The notes under the pieces were generated by a model. The model made no database searches and had not been told where the DNA came from. It saw only the letters and a list, made by a program, of their open reading frames with translations. This document shows, piece by piece, positions 18,216 through 26,440 of a stretch of 64,000 nucleotides of DNA. Position numbers and translations under genes: made by a program. Position 1 is the first letter of the stretch, and each line of letters begins with the position of its first letter. Origin of the DNA: Acidimicrobiaceae bacterium (GTDB lineage Bacteria > Actinomycetota > Acidimicrobiia > Acidimicrobiales > UBA8592); NCBI GenBank assembly GCA_024641655.1, contig JAHECR010000002.1, positions 62,001 through 126,000 on the forward strand, given 5' to 3'.

Positions 18216-19073
18216 TCATGGAACCACCCCGAAGACGAACGCGGCCGTGGTGACGGGGCGATCCTCGTTGCCCTCGTCGTTCAGGATGACGCGCACCCCG
18301 ACCCGCCCCTCGGTTCCGGCGTAGGCCTCGGTGCTGGCGCGGAACGGACCGACCTTGCCCCGGGCCGCGAACTGGCAGTGGTAGCTCTGGACCTGGAGCC
18401 GGTCGGTCCCCGTCATTGCCGCCGCCGCGTCGACCGCCGCCGTCTCGAGCACGATGTGCTGGGGCCCGAGGTGCAGTGCGGCGTCCGGTGACGCCATCTC
18501 GATGCTGAGTGTCGGGAGCCGCCATGCGGCGTCGTCACCCTTGGACGCGTTGAAGACCTCCCACAGCGGGGGCAGGTCCGGCGAGTCCTCGATGGCGATC
18601 GGTGGGTTGTCGACCTTCTCGTAGCTCCCCGGGGTACCGCCGAGAGAGACGCCCATACCCTCGGAGATGGCGATGACGCGTGCCTCGTCGTCGGCGTCGA
18701 CGATGAGCGTGCGGCTGAACCCCATCTGACGACCCAGACGAACCGTCTCGGGGAGCGAGCGAAGTGCCCGCACGTCACGAGCGTCGTCGAGGACCTGCAT
18801 CGAGGCGATGACCGGATTCGGGACGTATTCGTCGTCGTTCATCCCCCCGGCCTCGGGGCAGAAGATGCACAGGGGCGCGACCATGATGCCGCCCACCGGG
18901 TTGCGCATGTCATGGCGCAGCCGCATGAACTCGGCCCCCGGGTTCGTGTCGAGTCCTCGGTTGACCCGGCCCAGGTAGCGGTAGCTCAGCAGGCTGGTCC
19001 ACTTCCTCTCGAACACCTTCCAGTACTCCTCGGGTGACACAGTGCGGATGTCGACCAGCTCGTCGTCGGCCAT
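18216..19073 (-). CDS. Hotdog-like two-half protein of unknown function
   Basis: A 285-aa protein (MADDELVDIRTVSPEEYWKVF). I do not recognise a named family. The middle has an LPETVRLGRQMGFSRTLIVDADDEAR stretch and the second half a run of strands (LQVQSYHCQFAARGKVGPFRAS, VGVRVILNDEGNEDRPVTTAAFVF) that read like the C-terminal sheet of a hotdog thioesterase or acyl-CoA hydratase half. A plausible role is an acyl-CoA thioesterase or dehydratase partner, but no catalytic residue can be named. It precedes the amidohydrolase gene by 55 bp on the same strand and is likely co-transcribed with it. An in-gene Cys-rich segment (APLCIFCPEAGG) is notable. Confidence 0.7.
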   Translation of the reverse strand: MADDELVDIRTVSPEEYWKVFERKWTSLLSYRYLGRVNRGLDTNPGAEFMRLRHDMRNPVGGIMVAPLCIFCPEAGGMNDDEYVPNPVIASMQVLDDARDVRALRSLPETVRLGRQMGFSRTLIVDADDEARVIAISEGMGVSLGGTPGSYEKVDNPPIAIEDSPDLPPLWEVFNASKGDDAAWRLPTLSIEMASPDAALHLGPQHIVLETAAVDAAAAMTGTDRLQVQSYHCQFAARGKVGPFRASTEAYAGTEGRVGVRVILNDEGNEDRPVTTAAFVFGVVP

Positions 19074-19155
19074 CGCTCCCCCCTTCGTCGCGATGTCCGG
19101 GAACCTACTCGATCGCGTCCAGGCAGCAACACGCGACGCCGCGTACCACCTCGGG

Positions 19156-22100
19156 TCAGTTGCCGACCTCGAAGAAGTCGCCGGCGAGGCGCTCGAAGTC
19201 GGGGTCGAACTGGAAGCAGCCGAAGAAGTGCGTGCCCGGCGAGAAGAAGGGGACGATCATCGAGGTGGTCGAACCCGGCGCCACCGAGCTCCAACGCAGC
19301 AGGACCGCGCCCGACCGGTAGAAGAGGTTGTCCTCGTCGAGGTCGGCCATCACGGTCCCATCGGGGAACTTGGCCACGAAGAACTCGACCTCACGTGCGG
19401 TCGTGTTGTCCGCCCGCACCTCGACGACATCGGTGCTGCGAATGCCGGCGAGATCGACGCTGCACACCCCTTCGGTCGCCTCGCTCATCGACAGCTCCCG
19501 CTCGGTCGTCGCCGTCGGCTCCCCCACCACGAGGATCGCGTCGCCGGTCAGGATGCTGTCGATCGGCCCGGACATGTTGCCCGCCGGGAAGCAGGCCACG
19601 AGCCATCGTCCGGTCTCGTCGAAGCGTGCGGTCAGCGCATTGGTCGCGCCGGGGGCGACGGTCATCCCGCTGACGACGTCTCCCATACTCTGGTCCCCGG
19701 CCTGCAGTCCTTCGTAGCTGAGGTCCCCGGCGGCGACGTCGTCCGCGAGCCGCCAGACGAACAGCGACCGGGCCTGTGACGAGCTGTTCCGCGCTTCGAG
19801 CCGGACTCGGTCTCCGGCGACCGCTTCGAACGCGGAAGCAGTGCAATCGGGCGCCATCTCGACCCGGACGACGCGATCGACCCCCGGCACGGTTGCCGGC
19901 GGGGTCGACGGGGACAAGGGCGCCTCGACCTCGCCATCGATGAGTGCCCGTCGGGCCCGATCGACCGCGTCGAGGACCGCCGGCGCCATGTTGCCCGGCT
20001 CGGCCAGGCCGAGCACCCCGTTTGCCACACCACCCCGGATGACGCCCCCACGCAGCGTTCCCTTCTCGAGTCGACGGAGCATCTCGAGGACTGCCAGGTC
20101 GTGGCGCTTGAGCATCGATGTCAGCACGTGGTCGGCTTGTTCGGGTGGGGCAACCAGTGACTGGTCGACATCCACCCCGATCACCCAGACCTTGCGCTCA
20201 GTGTGCGCTGCGGCGGTGCGGAGCACGACGGCGCCGGCCTCGCCCGCTGCATGGAAGATCACGTCGGCGCCTTGGGCGATCATCCAGTCGGTGACCGCGT
20301 CGGCGCCCGGCCCGGTCATGAACACGTCCCCGAAGTAGCCGACGAGGTACGTGCTCAGGATCTCGATGTCGGGCCGCTCGTAGCGGGCGCCGGCCTCGAA
20401 GCCGGCGCGGAAGGCATCGATGAGGTACGGCGGTCCACCGACGAAACCGATGGTGCCCGACCGGGAGGTGGCGGCCGCGGCGACGCCCGCAAGGAACGAA
20501 CCTTCCTGACTGGCGAACTCGAACGACACGAGGTTGTCGAACTCGAGCCCAGGATCGTCGGGGATCGCGAACAACTGATTCGGGTTGTCGGCAATGAGCG
20601 ATTCGACGTCCCCGGAGCGGAGCCCGGCACGAACGACCCCGAGGTCTCCCGAAAGCCCGTTGAGCACCACCAGGTCCGGAGCGGTGTCGACCACCTGGTT
20701 CACCTCGCCGAGGAAGTCCGACATCGGCCGAAGCGGCGGGTCGAAGGTGAGGTCCAACTCCCGTTCGGCCTGAGCCCAACCGTTGGCGAGCTGCTCCTGG
20801 ATCGATCCGCCGGCGCCCGGGTCGATCCTGGCCACTCGTGGCGGATCGTCACCACCGGCGAACAGCACCAACCACACCCCGACGGCCGCGACCAGACCGA
20901 GCAGGGCGATGAGGCCGGCGGCCCGAACCTTTGCTCGACGGTCGAGCGCCCGTTCGCGAGCGGCGCGCTCGGCATTGGCGCGGTCGTCATCGTCACGCTT
21001 GGCGACCGCCGTGTCGAGGAAGTCCCGCTCCAACTCGGTCAGCGCGATCGTGCTCTGCCGGGCCCACGCCTCCGCATCGTCGAGTCGGGACCCGGTGAAG
21101 AGGTAGTCGGCGCCGCGACCGGCGTCCGCCCATTCTGCGGCGGCTGCCCCCAGTGAAGTCCGACGACGAACGTCGACTTGGGATTCGGCGATCCACTCGT
21201 GCAGCCGCGGCCACTCCGACAACAGGGCTTCGTGGGCGACCTCGAGGGTCGGCGACCCCGAGACACGGTCGCGGTCGAACGACAGCAGCCGATAGGTCCC
21301 GAATTCCTCCAGCACCCCTGCGAGGGTGGCGACGTCGACGTCGAGGCCGAGCACTTCGGCGGCGCTGACGCGTCGTCGACCCCAGGCGTCGCCCTCGTCG
21401 ATGGTCACCAGGCGCAGCAGTACCTGACGAGCGACTCGCTGCTCTTCGCCGTCGAGCGCGGCGAACAGATCCTCGGCGCGGCGGGCGAGCGCACCGCGCA
21501 CGCCACCCAGCTGGTTGTGCACGGCCATCGTGACGGTGCCGTCCACCCTCCGATCGAACAGCTCGGTGAGCGTGTACTGGAAGATCGGGAGCGCGCCCGG
21601 TTCGCCGGCGACGTCGCGTAGCAGTGCGACGAGAACCGCCGGCTCGAAATGGCAGCCGGCGCGCCGTAGCGGCTCGACGGCCGCCGCCTCGAGCTCGTCG
21701 GGAGTGAGCGGCACCACGTTCACGATGCCCTCGCCCAACCGGCGCCCGAAGCCAACGTGGTCGATGGCCCGACCGTAGAAGTCGGCCCGCAACGTGATGA
21801 GGACCGTCACCCGCCGGTGCGGGTCGTCGATCGCGGGGATCAACGCGTCAAGAAACGCTCGCCGGACGTCGTCGTCGACCAACGTGAACAGCTCCTCGAA
21901 CTGGTCGATGAACACGACGAGGTGGGCGTCCACGGCCGGCAGCAGCCGAAGGGCGGCGCCCAGGAGTCCGTCCTCGCTGCGCAGCCGGTCCCCGAGTGAC
22001 TCCGGCGGATCGATGGTCGAGCGCAAGAGCGCGGCCTCGAGCTCGGCGAACGGGCGGGCGCCGGGCACCATCTCCGCGACGAGCAGGGCGTCGCGGGAAG

Positions 22101-23103
22101 CCCAGGTGCCCTTGCGGAGAGCCGGGAGAACGCCGGCTCTCACCACACTCGACTTCCCCGATCCGCTCGGCCCGACCAGGGCCACCAAGGGAGCCTCGCC
22201 TTCGATGCGGCGCACGACATCGGCAACGAGCTGATCACGGCCGAAGAAGTCTGCGGCGTCGTCCTCGGTAAAGGGTCGCAGACCCTTGAACGGGTTGACC
22301 TCCTGGGCACTGACACGGGCCGGACTCTGCAATCGGCCGGGTGCGCGCAGCTGGAGCCGACTGTCGTGCAGCAGGATCTGTTCTTCGAGGCGCACGAGCT
22401 CCGGCGAGGGATCGATGCCGAGCTCCTCGGCGAGCATGCGACGGAAACGTTCGAAGGTCCGCAAGGCCTCCGCCTGGCGGCCGCCGCGGTACCTGGCCAA
22501 CATCAGCTGACCGATGAGCCGCTCGCGAAAGGGATGCTGGTCGACCGCGGCCTCGATCTCGGCCACGAGCCCGCCGGCGGCGCCGAGCTTCAGCTCGAGG
22601 TCGAGGCGGTCCTCGAGCGCGGCGACACGCAGCTCCTCCAGGCGGGTGGCTTCGACGGATGCGAACGGCGCATCGACGCCGTCGAGCGCCCCACCCTTCC
22701 ACTCCTGTTCGGCGTCCCGGAAGCCGGCAAGGGCGGCGTCGGGGTCTTCGCGCGCCAGCTGGCCGGCGGCGCGTATCGCCGCCTCGAACCGCCGGGCATC
22801 GATCCGCTGGTCGGGGACTTGCAGCGCGTAGCCGTGGTCGCGGGTGACGAGAACCTCATAGCCCTCGCTCTGCGTCCGCCGGGGCTCCAGAAGGCTCCGG
22901 AGCCGGGAGATGTAGACGTACAGCGCGTTCTCGTGGCCGTCGGGCTCGCCGGGCCAGAGCTCCTCGATGATCCGATCGGTACGAACGACGCGGTTGACGT
23001 GAACGAGCAGGAGCGCGAGCAGGGCCCGCTGTTTTCGCGATCCAACATCGACCGCCACGCCGTTGTCGATGACGCGCAGGGGCCCGAGAATCTCGAAGTC
23101 CAT
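19156..23103 (-). CDS. BTAD/nSTAND regulator fused through a membrane helix to a BMP-like sensor and two beta-sandwich repeats
   Basis: A 1,315-aa multidomain protein. Residues 1-95 are an OmpR/SARP-type winged helix (MDFEILGPLRVIDNG, GSRKQRALLALLL), 100-245 a bacterial transcriptional activation (BTAD) helical domain, and about 270-650 an nSTAND-type ATPase with Walker A GPSGSGKSS (311-319) and Walker B VVFIDQFEE (396-404). A basic segment and a single hydrophobic helix (about 727-749) follow, then a periplasmic-binding domain of the BMP/PnrA/Med nucleoside- or lipoprotein-binding type (755-1050, with GTIGFVGG and VWVIGVDVDQS), and two repeated C-terminal beta-sandwich units, each with two Cys (CTAS...VACF; CSVD...FGCF). 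The topology implies a cytosolic DNA-binding ATPase reading an outside ligand. The ATG has a GGAAGGAGGGG site. It is divergent from a secreted HExxH protein. Confidence 0.9.
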   Translation of the reverse strand: MDFEILGPLRVIDNGVAVDVGSRKQRALLALLLVHVNRVVRTDRIIEELWPGEPDGHENALYVYISRLRSLLEPRRTQSEGYEVLVTRDHGYALQVPDQRIDARRFEAAIRAAGQLAREDPDAALAGFRDAEQEWKGGALDGVDAPFASVEATRLEELRVAALEDRLDLELKLGAAGGLVAEIEAAVDQHPFRERLIGQLMLARYRGGRQAEALRTFERFRRMLAEELGIDPSPELVRLEEQILLHDSRLQLRAPGRLQSPARVSAQEVNPFKGLRPFTEDDAADFFGRDQLVADVVRRIEGEAPLVALVGPSGSGKSSVVRAGVLPALRKGTWASRDALLVAEMVPGARPFAELEAALLRSTIDPPESLGDRLRSEDGLLGAALRLLPAVDAHLVVFIDQFEELFTLVDDDVRRAFLDALIPAIDDPHRRVTVLITLRADFYGRAIDHVGFGRRLGEGIVNVVPLTPDELEAAAVEPLRRAGCHFEPAVLVALLRDVAGEPGALPIFQYTLTELFDRRVDGTVTMAVHNQLGGVRGALARRAEDLFAALDGEEQRVARQVLLRLVTIDEGDAWGRRRVSAAEVLGLDVDVATLAGVLEEFGTYRLLSFDRDRVSGSPTLEVAHEALLSEWPRLHEWIAESQVDVRRRTSLGAAAAEWADAGRGADYLFTGSRLDDAEAWARQSTIALTELERDFLDTAVAKRDDDDRANAERAARERALDRRAKVRAAGLIALLGLVAAVGVWLVLFAGGDDPPRVARIDPGAGGSIQEQLANGWAQAERELDLTFDPPLRPMSDFLGEVNQVVDTAPDLVVLNGLSGDLGVVRAGLRSGDVESLIADNPNQLFAIPDDPGLEFDNLVSFEFASQEGSFLAGVAAAATSRSGTIGFVGGPPYLIDAFRAGFEAGARYERPDIEILSTYLVGYFGDVFMTGPGADAVTDWMIAQGADVIFHAAGEAGAVVLRTAAAHTERKVWVIGVDVDQSLVAPPEQADHVLTSMLKRHDLAVLEMLRRLEKGTLRGGVIRGGVANGVLGLAEPGNMAPAVLDAVDRARRALIDGEVEAPLSPSTPPATVPGVDRVVRVEMAPDCTASAFEAVAGDRVRLEARNSSSQARSLFVWRLADDVAAGDLSYEGLQAGDQSMGDVVSGMTVAPGATNALTARFDETGRWLVACFPAGNMSGPIDSILTGDAILVVGEPTATTERELSMSEATEGVCSVDLAGIRSTDVVEVRADNTTAREVEFFVAKFPDGTVMADLDEDNLFYRSGAVLLRWSSVAPGSTTSMIVPFFSPGTHFFGCFQFDPDFERLAGDFFEVGN

Positions 23104-23133
23104 CGTCGGTGGCCCCTCCTTCCGGATCCGTTC

Positions 23134-23178
23134 CTGCAAGGCACAGCCAACCACACCGACCTTGCAGCGACCTTGCAG
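23134..23178. promoter_or_regulatory. Tandem 11-bp repeats plus an inverted copy: candidate SARP/BTAD operator
   Basis: GACCTTGCAGC occurs twice head-to-tail without a gap (23158-23168 and 23169-23179), so CCTTGCAG recurs with an 11-bp period (23160 and 23171). An inverted copy, CTGCAAGG, lies at 23134-23141. SARP/BTAD winged-helix regulators are known to bind heptamer direct repeats with an 11-bp period. The site lies in the 139-bp gap between the BTAD protein gene and the secreted HExxH gene, which is where an autoregulatory operator would be expected. The repeats are seen directly; regulator binding is inference. Confidence 0.55.
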
Positions 23179-23242
23179 CGCTCGTGAGCAGGCGAAAGGT
23201 GGCGCCAACTCGCACGTAAGGCCTCGGTCCGACGCTGCGATC

Positions 23243-23833
23243 ATGGAAGCCACCAACCACAAGCCCTCGTTCCGTGCAGCCCTCGGATCCGCCGTCATCG
23301 TTGCCATGATCGCCGCCTTCGCGGCGCTGACCATGGGCGCAGCCCGCACCGCGTCGGCCTCGCCCGTCCGGACCGTGACCGGCGGCGACGAGACGCAGCG
23401 GACCCTCGTCGAAGAGGCGCTTGCAGCCTTCGACGACGCAGGACTCGTCCTTCCGAAGTTGCGAGTGGAGATCCGTGCGCACGACCGAGCTGCCTGCCAT
23501 GGGTATCGGGCCTACTCCGAACCCGGCGACCGCGGCGACACGGTCGCGCTGTGCTTCACCGACCGGTTCACGCTGCTGCACGAGCTCGCGCACAGCTGGG
23601 AACGTCACGCGCTCACCGACGAAGTGCGCGCCGCCTTCATGGCACTCACGCCCGGACAAGTCTGGCGCGACCAAGCGGTTCGCTACAACAGCCAAGGCGT
23701 CGAGGACGTCGCCAACACCGTTGCTCGAGTGCTGTCGGCGAGTGGCCCCGACCCCACCCGTGAGGTCGGGGCCGACGACCTCACGGCCTACCGGATCCTG
23801 GTCGGCTCGCCGAGCCCCAGCGCCCGGCGTTAG
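23243..23833 (+). CDS. Predicted secreted HExxH (metalloprotease-like) protein
   Basis: A 196-aa protein with a positively charged N terminus and hydrophobic stretch (residues 10-36, ending TASAS), read as a signal peptide or anchor. The mature part carries LLHELAHSWERH (HELAH at 113-117), the zinc-binding helix of gluzincin-like peptidases, with E154 in GVEDVANT a possible third ligand. C85 and C104 could form a disulfide. I do not recognise the family. The ATG was chosen because it starts at the hydrophobic leader; upstream sequence is the divergent control region. It is transcribed away from the BTAD sensor gene, and the two may form a signalling pair. The frame stays open and coding-like after its TAG stop. 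Confidence 0.75.
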   Translation: MEATNHKPSFRAALGSAVIVAMIAAFAALTMGAARTASASPVRTVTGGDETQRTLVEEALAAFDDAGLVLPKLRVEIRAHDRAACHGYRAYSEPGDRGDTVALCFTDRFTLLHELAHSWERHALTDEVRAAFMALTPGQVWRDQAVRYNSQGVEDVANTVARVLSASGPDPTREVGADDLTAYRILVGSPSPSARR

Positions 23834-23995
23834 CCGCGCAGCGACCCGGGGCCCGCGTTCAACCCCGGTCTCGTCGATCTCGACGCACCCGCCTATGGCA
23901 ACGGGTTGCCCTACGGGCGGCGCTCGGCCTTCGCTCGGGAATCTCGCTTGGTGCCGCGCGACGTCGCGGGCGTGGATGTCGCTGCGACCGACCTC
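23834..23995 (+). other. In-frame coding-like stretch after a TAG stop
   Basis: Directly after the TAG of the HExxH gene the same frame stays open to beyond 23995 and translates to a plausible peptide (DPGPAFNPGLVDLDAPAYGN, then GLPYGRRSAFARES). Over 54 codons I count roughly 83% G/C at the third position but only about 57% at the second, the pattern of coding DNA here. There is no good separate start codon with a ribosome-binding site. It may be a C-terminal part cut off by a nonsense change, a readthrough extension, or chance. The stretch ends against the convergent CoA-transferase gene. Confidence 0.4.
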
Positions 23996-25204
23996 TCAAA
24001 GCAGGGCTTCGCTCGCCACAAGCTCGGCGTAGCGATCGGGGCCGATTCCGAGGAGCTCGTGGAGCACTTCCTGCGTGTGCTGCCCCATTACAGGGGCGGG
24101 GCCGCGCACCTGCGACCCGCCATCGCCGATGCGAAACATCACGCCGGGCACCGGGCCGGGGCCGGTGACGGGGTGCGTGACCCACCGCAGCCAATCGCGC
24201 TCGTGTAGATGGGTGTCACGCGCCAGGCGTTCCGAGTTCATCAAAGGGTAGGCGGCGATGCCGTGCCGCTGACAGGCGTCGGTGACCTGCCATGGCGAAC
24301 GCTGTGCCGTCCACGCCGAGACGGCAGCGTCGAGCGCAGCTTCATCGGACTTGCGCTCGGTGAAGGTGTCGAGGTCCGCGACCGCCTCGCCGGCGTCACG
24401 CAGCAGCGTCCGCAACGCGCCCCACCGGTCATCGTCCTCCACGGCGATCGCAACCCAAGCGTCGTCACCCGCGCAACGGTAGAAACCATGCGGCGCCATG
24501 GTCGGTGACTTGTCGACGAGTCGCTCGACGGCTCCTCCCCCTGATCGGGTGACGATGGGTCCGGGCATCGTCGTGAGCAACCCCTCGACCTGGGCGTACT
24601 CCAGGTGACGGCCGCGACCGGTGTGCTCGCGCTCCTCGAGGGCCGCCAAGATCGCCAGCGCCCCGTACATTCCCCCCACCGGATCGCCATAGAACGTGTT
24701 GATGGGTGTCGGCCCGTCGTCGGGATGGCCGATGACCGAAGCGAGACCGGAGGCGTAGCCCAGGTGATCGCCGTAGGCGACGTAGGCCGACTCGGGACCG
24801 GTCGCGCCGTAGCCCGACAGCGACAGATAGACGACTCCGGGGTTCACCGAGGCGAGATCGTCGTAGCCGAGCCCGAGCCCGGGGAGGACCCGGGGCGAGA
24901 AGTTCTCGATCGCGACGTCGCTGACGCGGACCAGCTCGAGCACCAGCGCCCGGCCTTCGCGGTGCTTCAGGTTCACAGTGATGGACCGCTTTCCCCGGTT
25001 CGTCGCCGCGTACCAACCGCTGCGCTCGTGGTCCCGAATCCCGTCGGCGAACGCCCCCGACAGGCGCAGCATGTCGAGGCGTTGACTGGTCTCGATCTTG
25101 ACGACGTCGGCGCCCATGTCGGTGAGGATCATGCCGCAGTAGGGGCCGGCCCAGGTCCAGCCGAAGTCCAGCACCCGCAGGCCCGCCAGTGGTCCCGAGC
25201 TCAT
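23996..25204 (-). CDS. Type III (CaiB/BaiF family) CoA-transferase
   Basis: A 402-aa CoA-transferase of the formyl-CoA:oxalate CoA-transferase/CaiB fold. It starts MSSGPLAGLRVLDFGWTWAG, has ILTDMGADVVKIE, the NLKHREGRALVLELVRVSDV segment, and the catalytic-Asp region FYGDPVGGMYGALAIL, where the Asp would carry the aspartyl-CoA intermediate. The downstream TGRGRHLEYAQVEG motif is normal. Its ATG overlaps the stop of the preceding CoA-transferase-like gene by 4 bp, so the two are translated together and probably form a heteromer. The acyl substrate is unknown. Confidence 0.88.
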   Translation of the reverse strand: MSSGPLAGLRVLDFGWTWAGPYCGMILTDMGADVVKIETSQRLDMLRLSGAFADGIRDHERSGWYAATNRGKRSITVNLKHREGRALVLELVRVSDVAIENFSPRVLPGLGLGYDDLASVNPGVVYLSLSGYGATGPESAYVAYGDHLGYASGLASVIGHPDDGPTPINTFYGDPVGGMYGALAILAALEEREHTGRGRHLEYAQVEGLLTTMPGPIVTRSGGGAVERLVDKSPTMAPHGFYRCAGDDAWVAIAVEDDDRWGALRTLLRDAGEAVADLDTFTERKSDEAALDAAVSAWTAQRSPWQVTDACQRHGIAAYPLMNSERLARDTHLHERDWLRWVTHPVTGPGPVPGVMFRIGDGGSQVRGPAPVMGQHTQEVLHELLGIGPDRYAELVASEALL

Positions 25205-26325
25205 GGCGTTCCTCCCCACGCAGCGACGACATCGCCGAGCTCCACCGCCATCGAGGGTCGCCAGGAGGCGGGCTCCATGAGCGGAACGCGCGGAACCGTC
25301 GCGTCGACCCCCTCGAAGTCCACGCTGCGCCATACCCCACGGGCCCGCAGCTGCTGCCATGCCAACACGTCGTCGAGCGAGCGGGGTAGGGCGATGGGAA
25401 TGTGGCGGCGCTGGCCCTCCTCGAGCAACGCGAGCCGCGCCTGGGGCGCGCTCCATTGCCCCATCAACAACAGGAGGGCGTCGTTGTTCGCGAGCCGGCT
25501 GTCAGGGTCGGCCCCAAGCGCTGCGACCGTCTCGTCGCCGATCCACGCCGTCAGCGCGTCCCACTGGCGGGGGTCGAGCGTCCGGATGTACACGTCACCG
25601 TCCGCTGCCGGCAACAACATGCCCAGGGAGGTCGACGGCGTGCTGGGATGGCCGGTGATCACCCCGCCCCACACGTAGTTGGGGAAGATCCCGTGCAACA
25701 TCGCCGCGAGGACCTCCTGAACGGATACGTCGGCAACGACGGCCGCTCCCGTCGTCCTGGCCCAGCGCCGGCCGGCGACGACCGCGGTTGCCGCAGCGAT
25801 CCCCGACAGCGCCTGCGGCTGGAAACCCGGAGGCAACACCGGCACGTACCGCTCGAGATCACGGTACGGGCGCCGCGTGACCTGCCCCAGACCCGTCGAC
25901 GCCCACTCGGTGATGTCGGTCATGCGGAAGTCCTGATTCGGTCCGCTCCGACCGAGGCTGCTGATCACCACCAGGACCTGCGGCGCAGGTGCGCCGCGCA
26001 GCTGGGCAACATCGGCACCGATCCCGAACCGCTCCAGCTCGGCATCGGTGAGGTCGGTGACGATCACGTCCGCAATCGACGCCAGCTCGCCGATGGTGTC
26101 GTGAAGGGTCCCCTCCTGCGAGGTGAGGTCAACAACGCGTCGGCCCCGGTCGTAGTAGACCGCTTCAGCGCGAGGGACCTGTCGGCCGGCCAGCCGAACC
26201 TGAGCCACGTCGGCGCCGAGGGCGGCAAGGGCCAGCCCCGCGCCCGCCACCCCGAGGCGGCGTCCGACCTCGAGGACCCGCACCTGCTCGAGCGCGGCGG
26301 CCATCGTCTCGGGCGTCTCGTCCAC
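25201..26325 (-). CDS. CoA-transferase-like partner subunit lacking the usual catalytic Asp
   Basis: A CaiB/BaiF-fold protein of 374 aa from the preferred GTG start. It keeps the fold motifs (GLALAALGADVAQVRL, VIVTDLTDAELERFG, VLVVISSLGRSGPNQDFRMTD) but where active members have a G-D-x-x-x-G segment it reads PPGFQPQALSGIAAATAV, with no Asp. It is therefore probably a structural or substrate-binding partner of the following gene, whose start codon overlaps its stop (ATGA). The start at 26325 (VDETPETMAAALEQ) is chosen because TACGGT lies 7 nt upstream, as in other apparently leaderless genes here; an in-frame ATG at 26352 would add nine residues. Confidence 0.8.
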   Translation of the reverse strand: MDETPETMAAALEQVRVLEVGRRLGVAGAGLALAALGADVAQVRLAGRQVPRAEAVYYDRGRRVVDLTSQEGTLHDTIGELASIADVIVTDLTDAELERFGIGADVAQLRGAPAPQVLVVISSLGRSGPNQDFRMTDITEWASTGLGQVTRRPYRDLERYVPVLPPGFQPQALSGIAAATAVVAGRRWARTTGAAVVADVSVQEVLAAMLHGIFPNYVWGGVITGHPSTPSTSLGMLLPAADGDVYIRTLDPRQWDALTAWIGDETVAALGADPDSRLANNDALLLLMGQWSAPQARLALLEEGQRRHIPIALPRSLDDVLAWQQLRARGVWRSVDFEGVDATVPRVPLMEPASWRPSMAVELGDVVAAWGGTP

Positions 26326-26440
26326 GGCGCTCACCGTAGTGCACCCGCTCATCTACCCGGCGAGGCCACCGCCCTGCCGAGCCACGCGAGGATGGTGCAC
26401 CAGCGCGACTCGGGTGACACCCGCGAACAGGAGGTGGACG

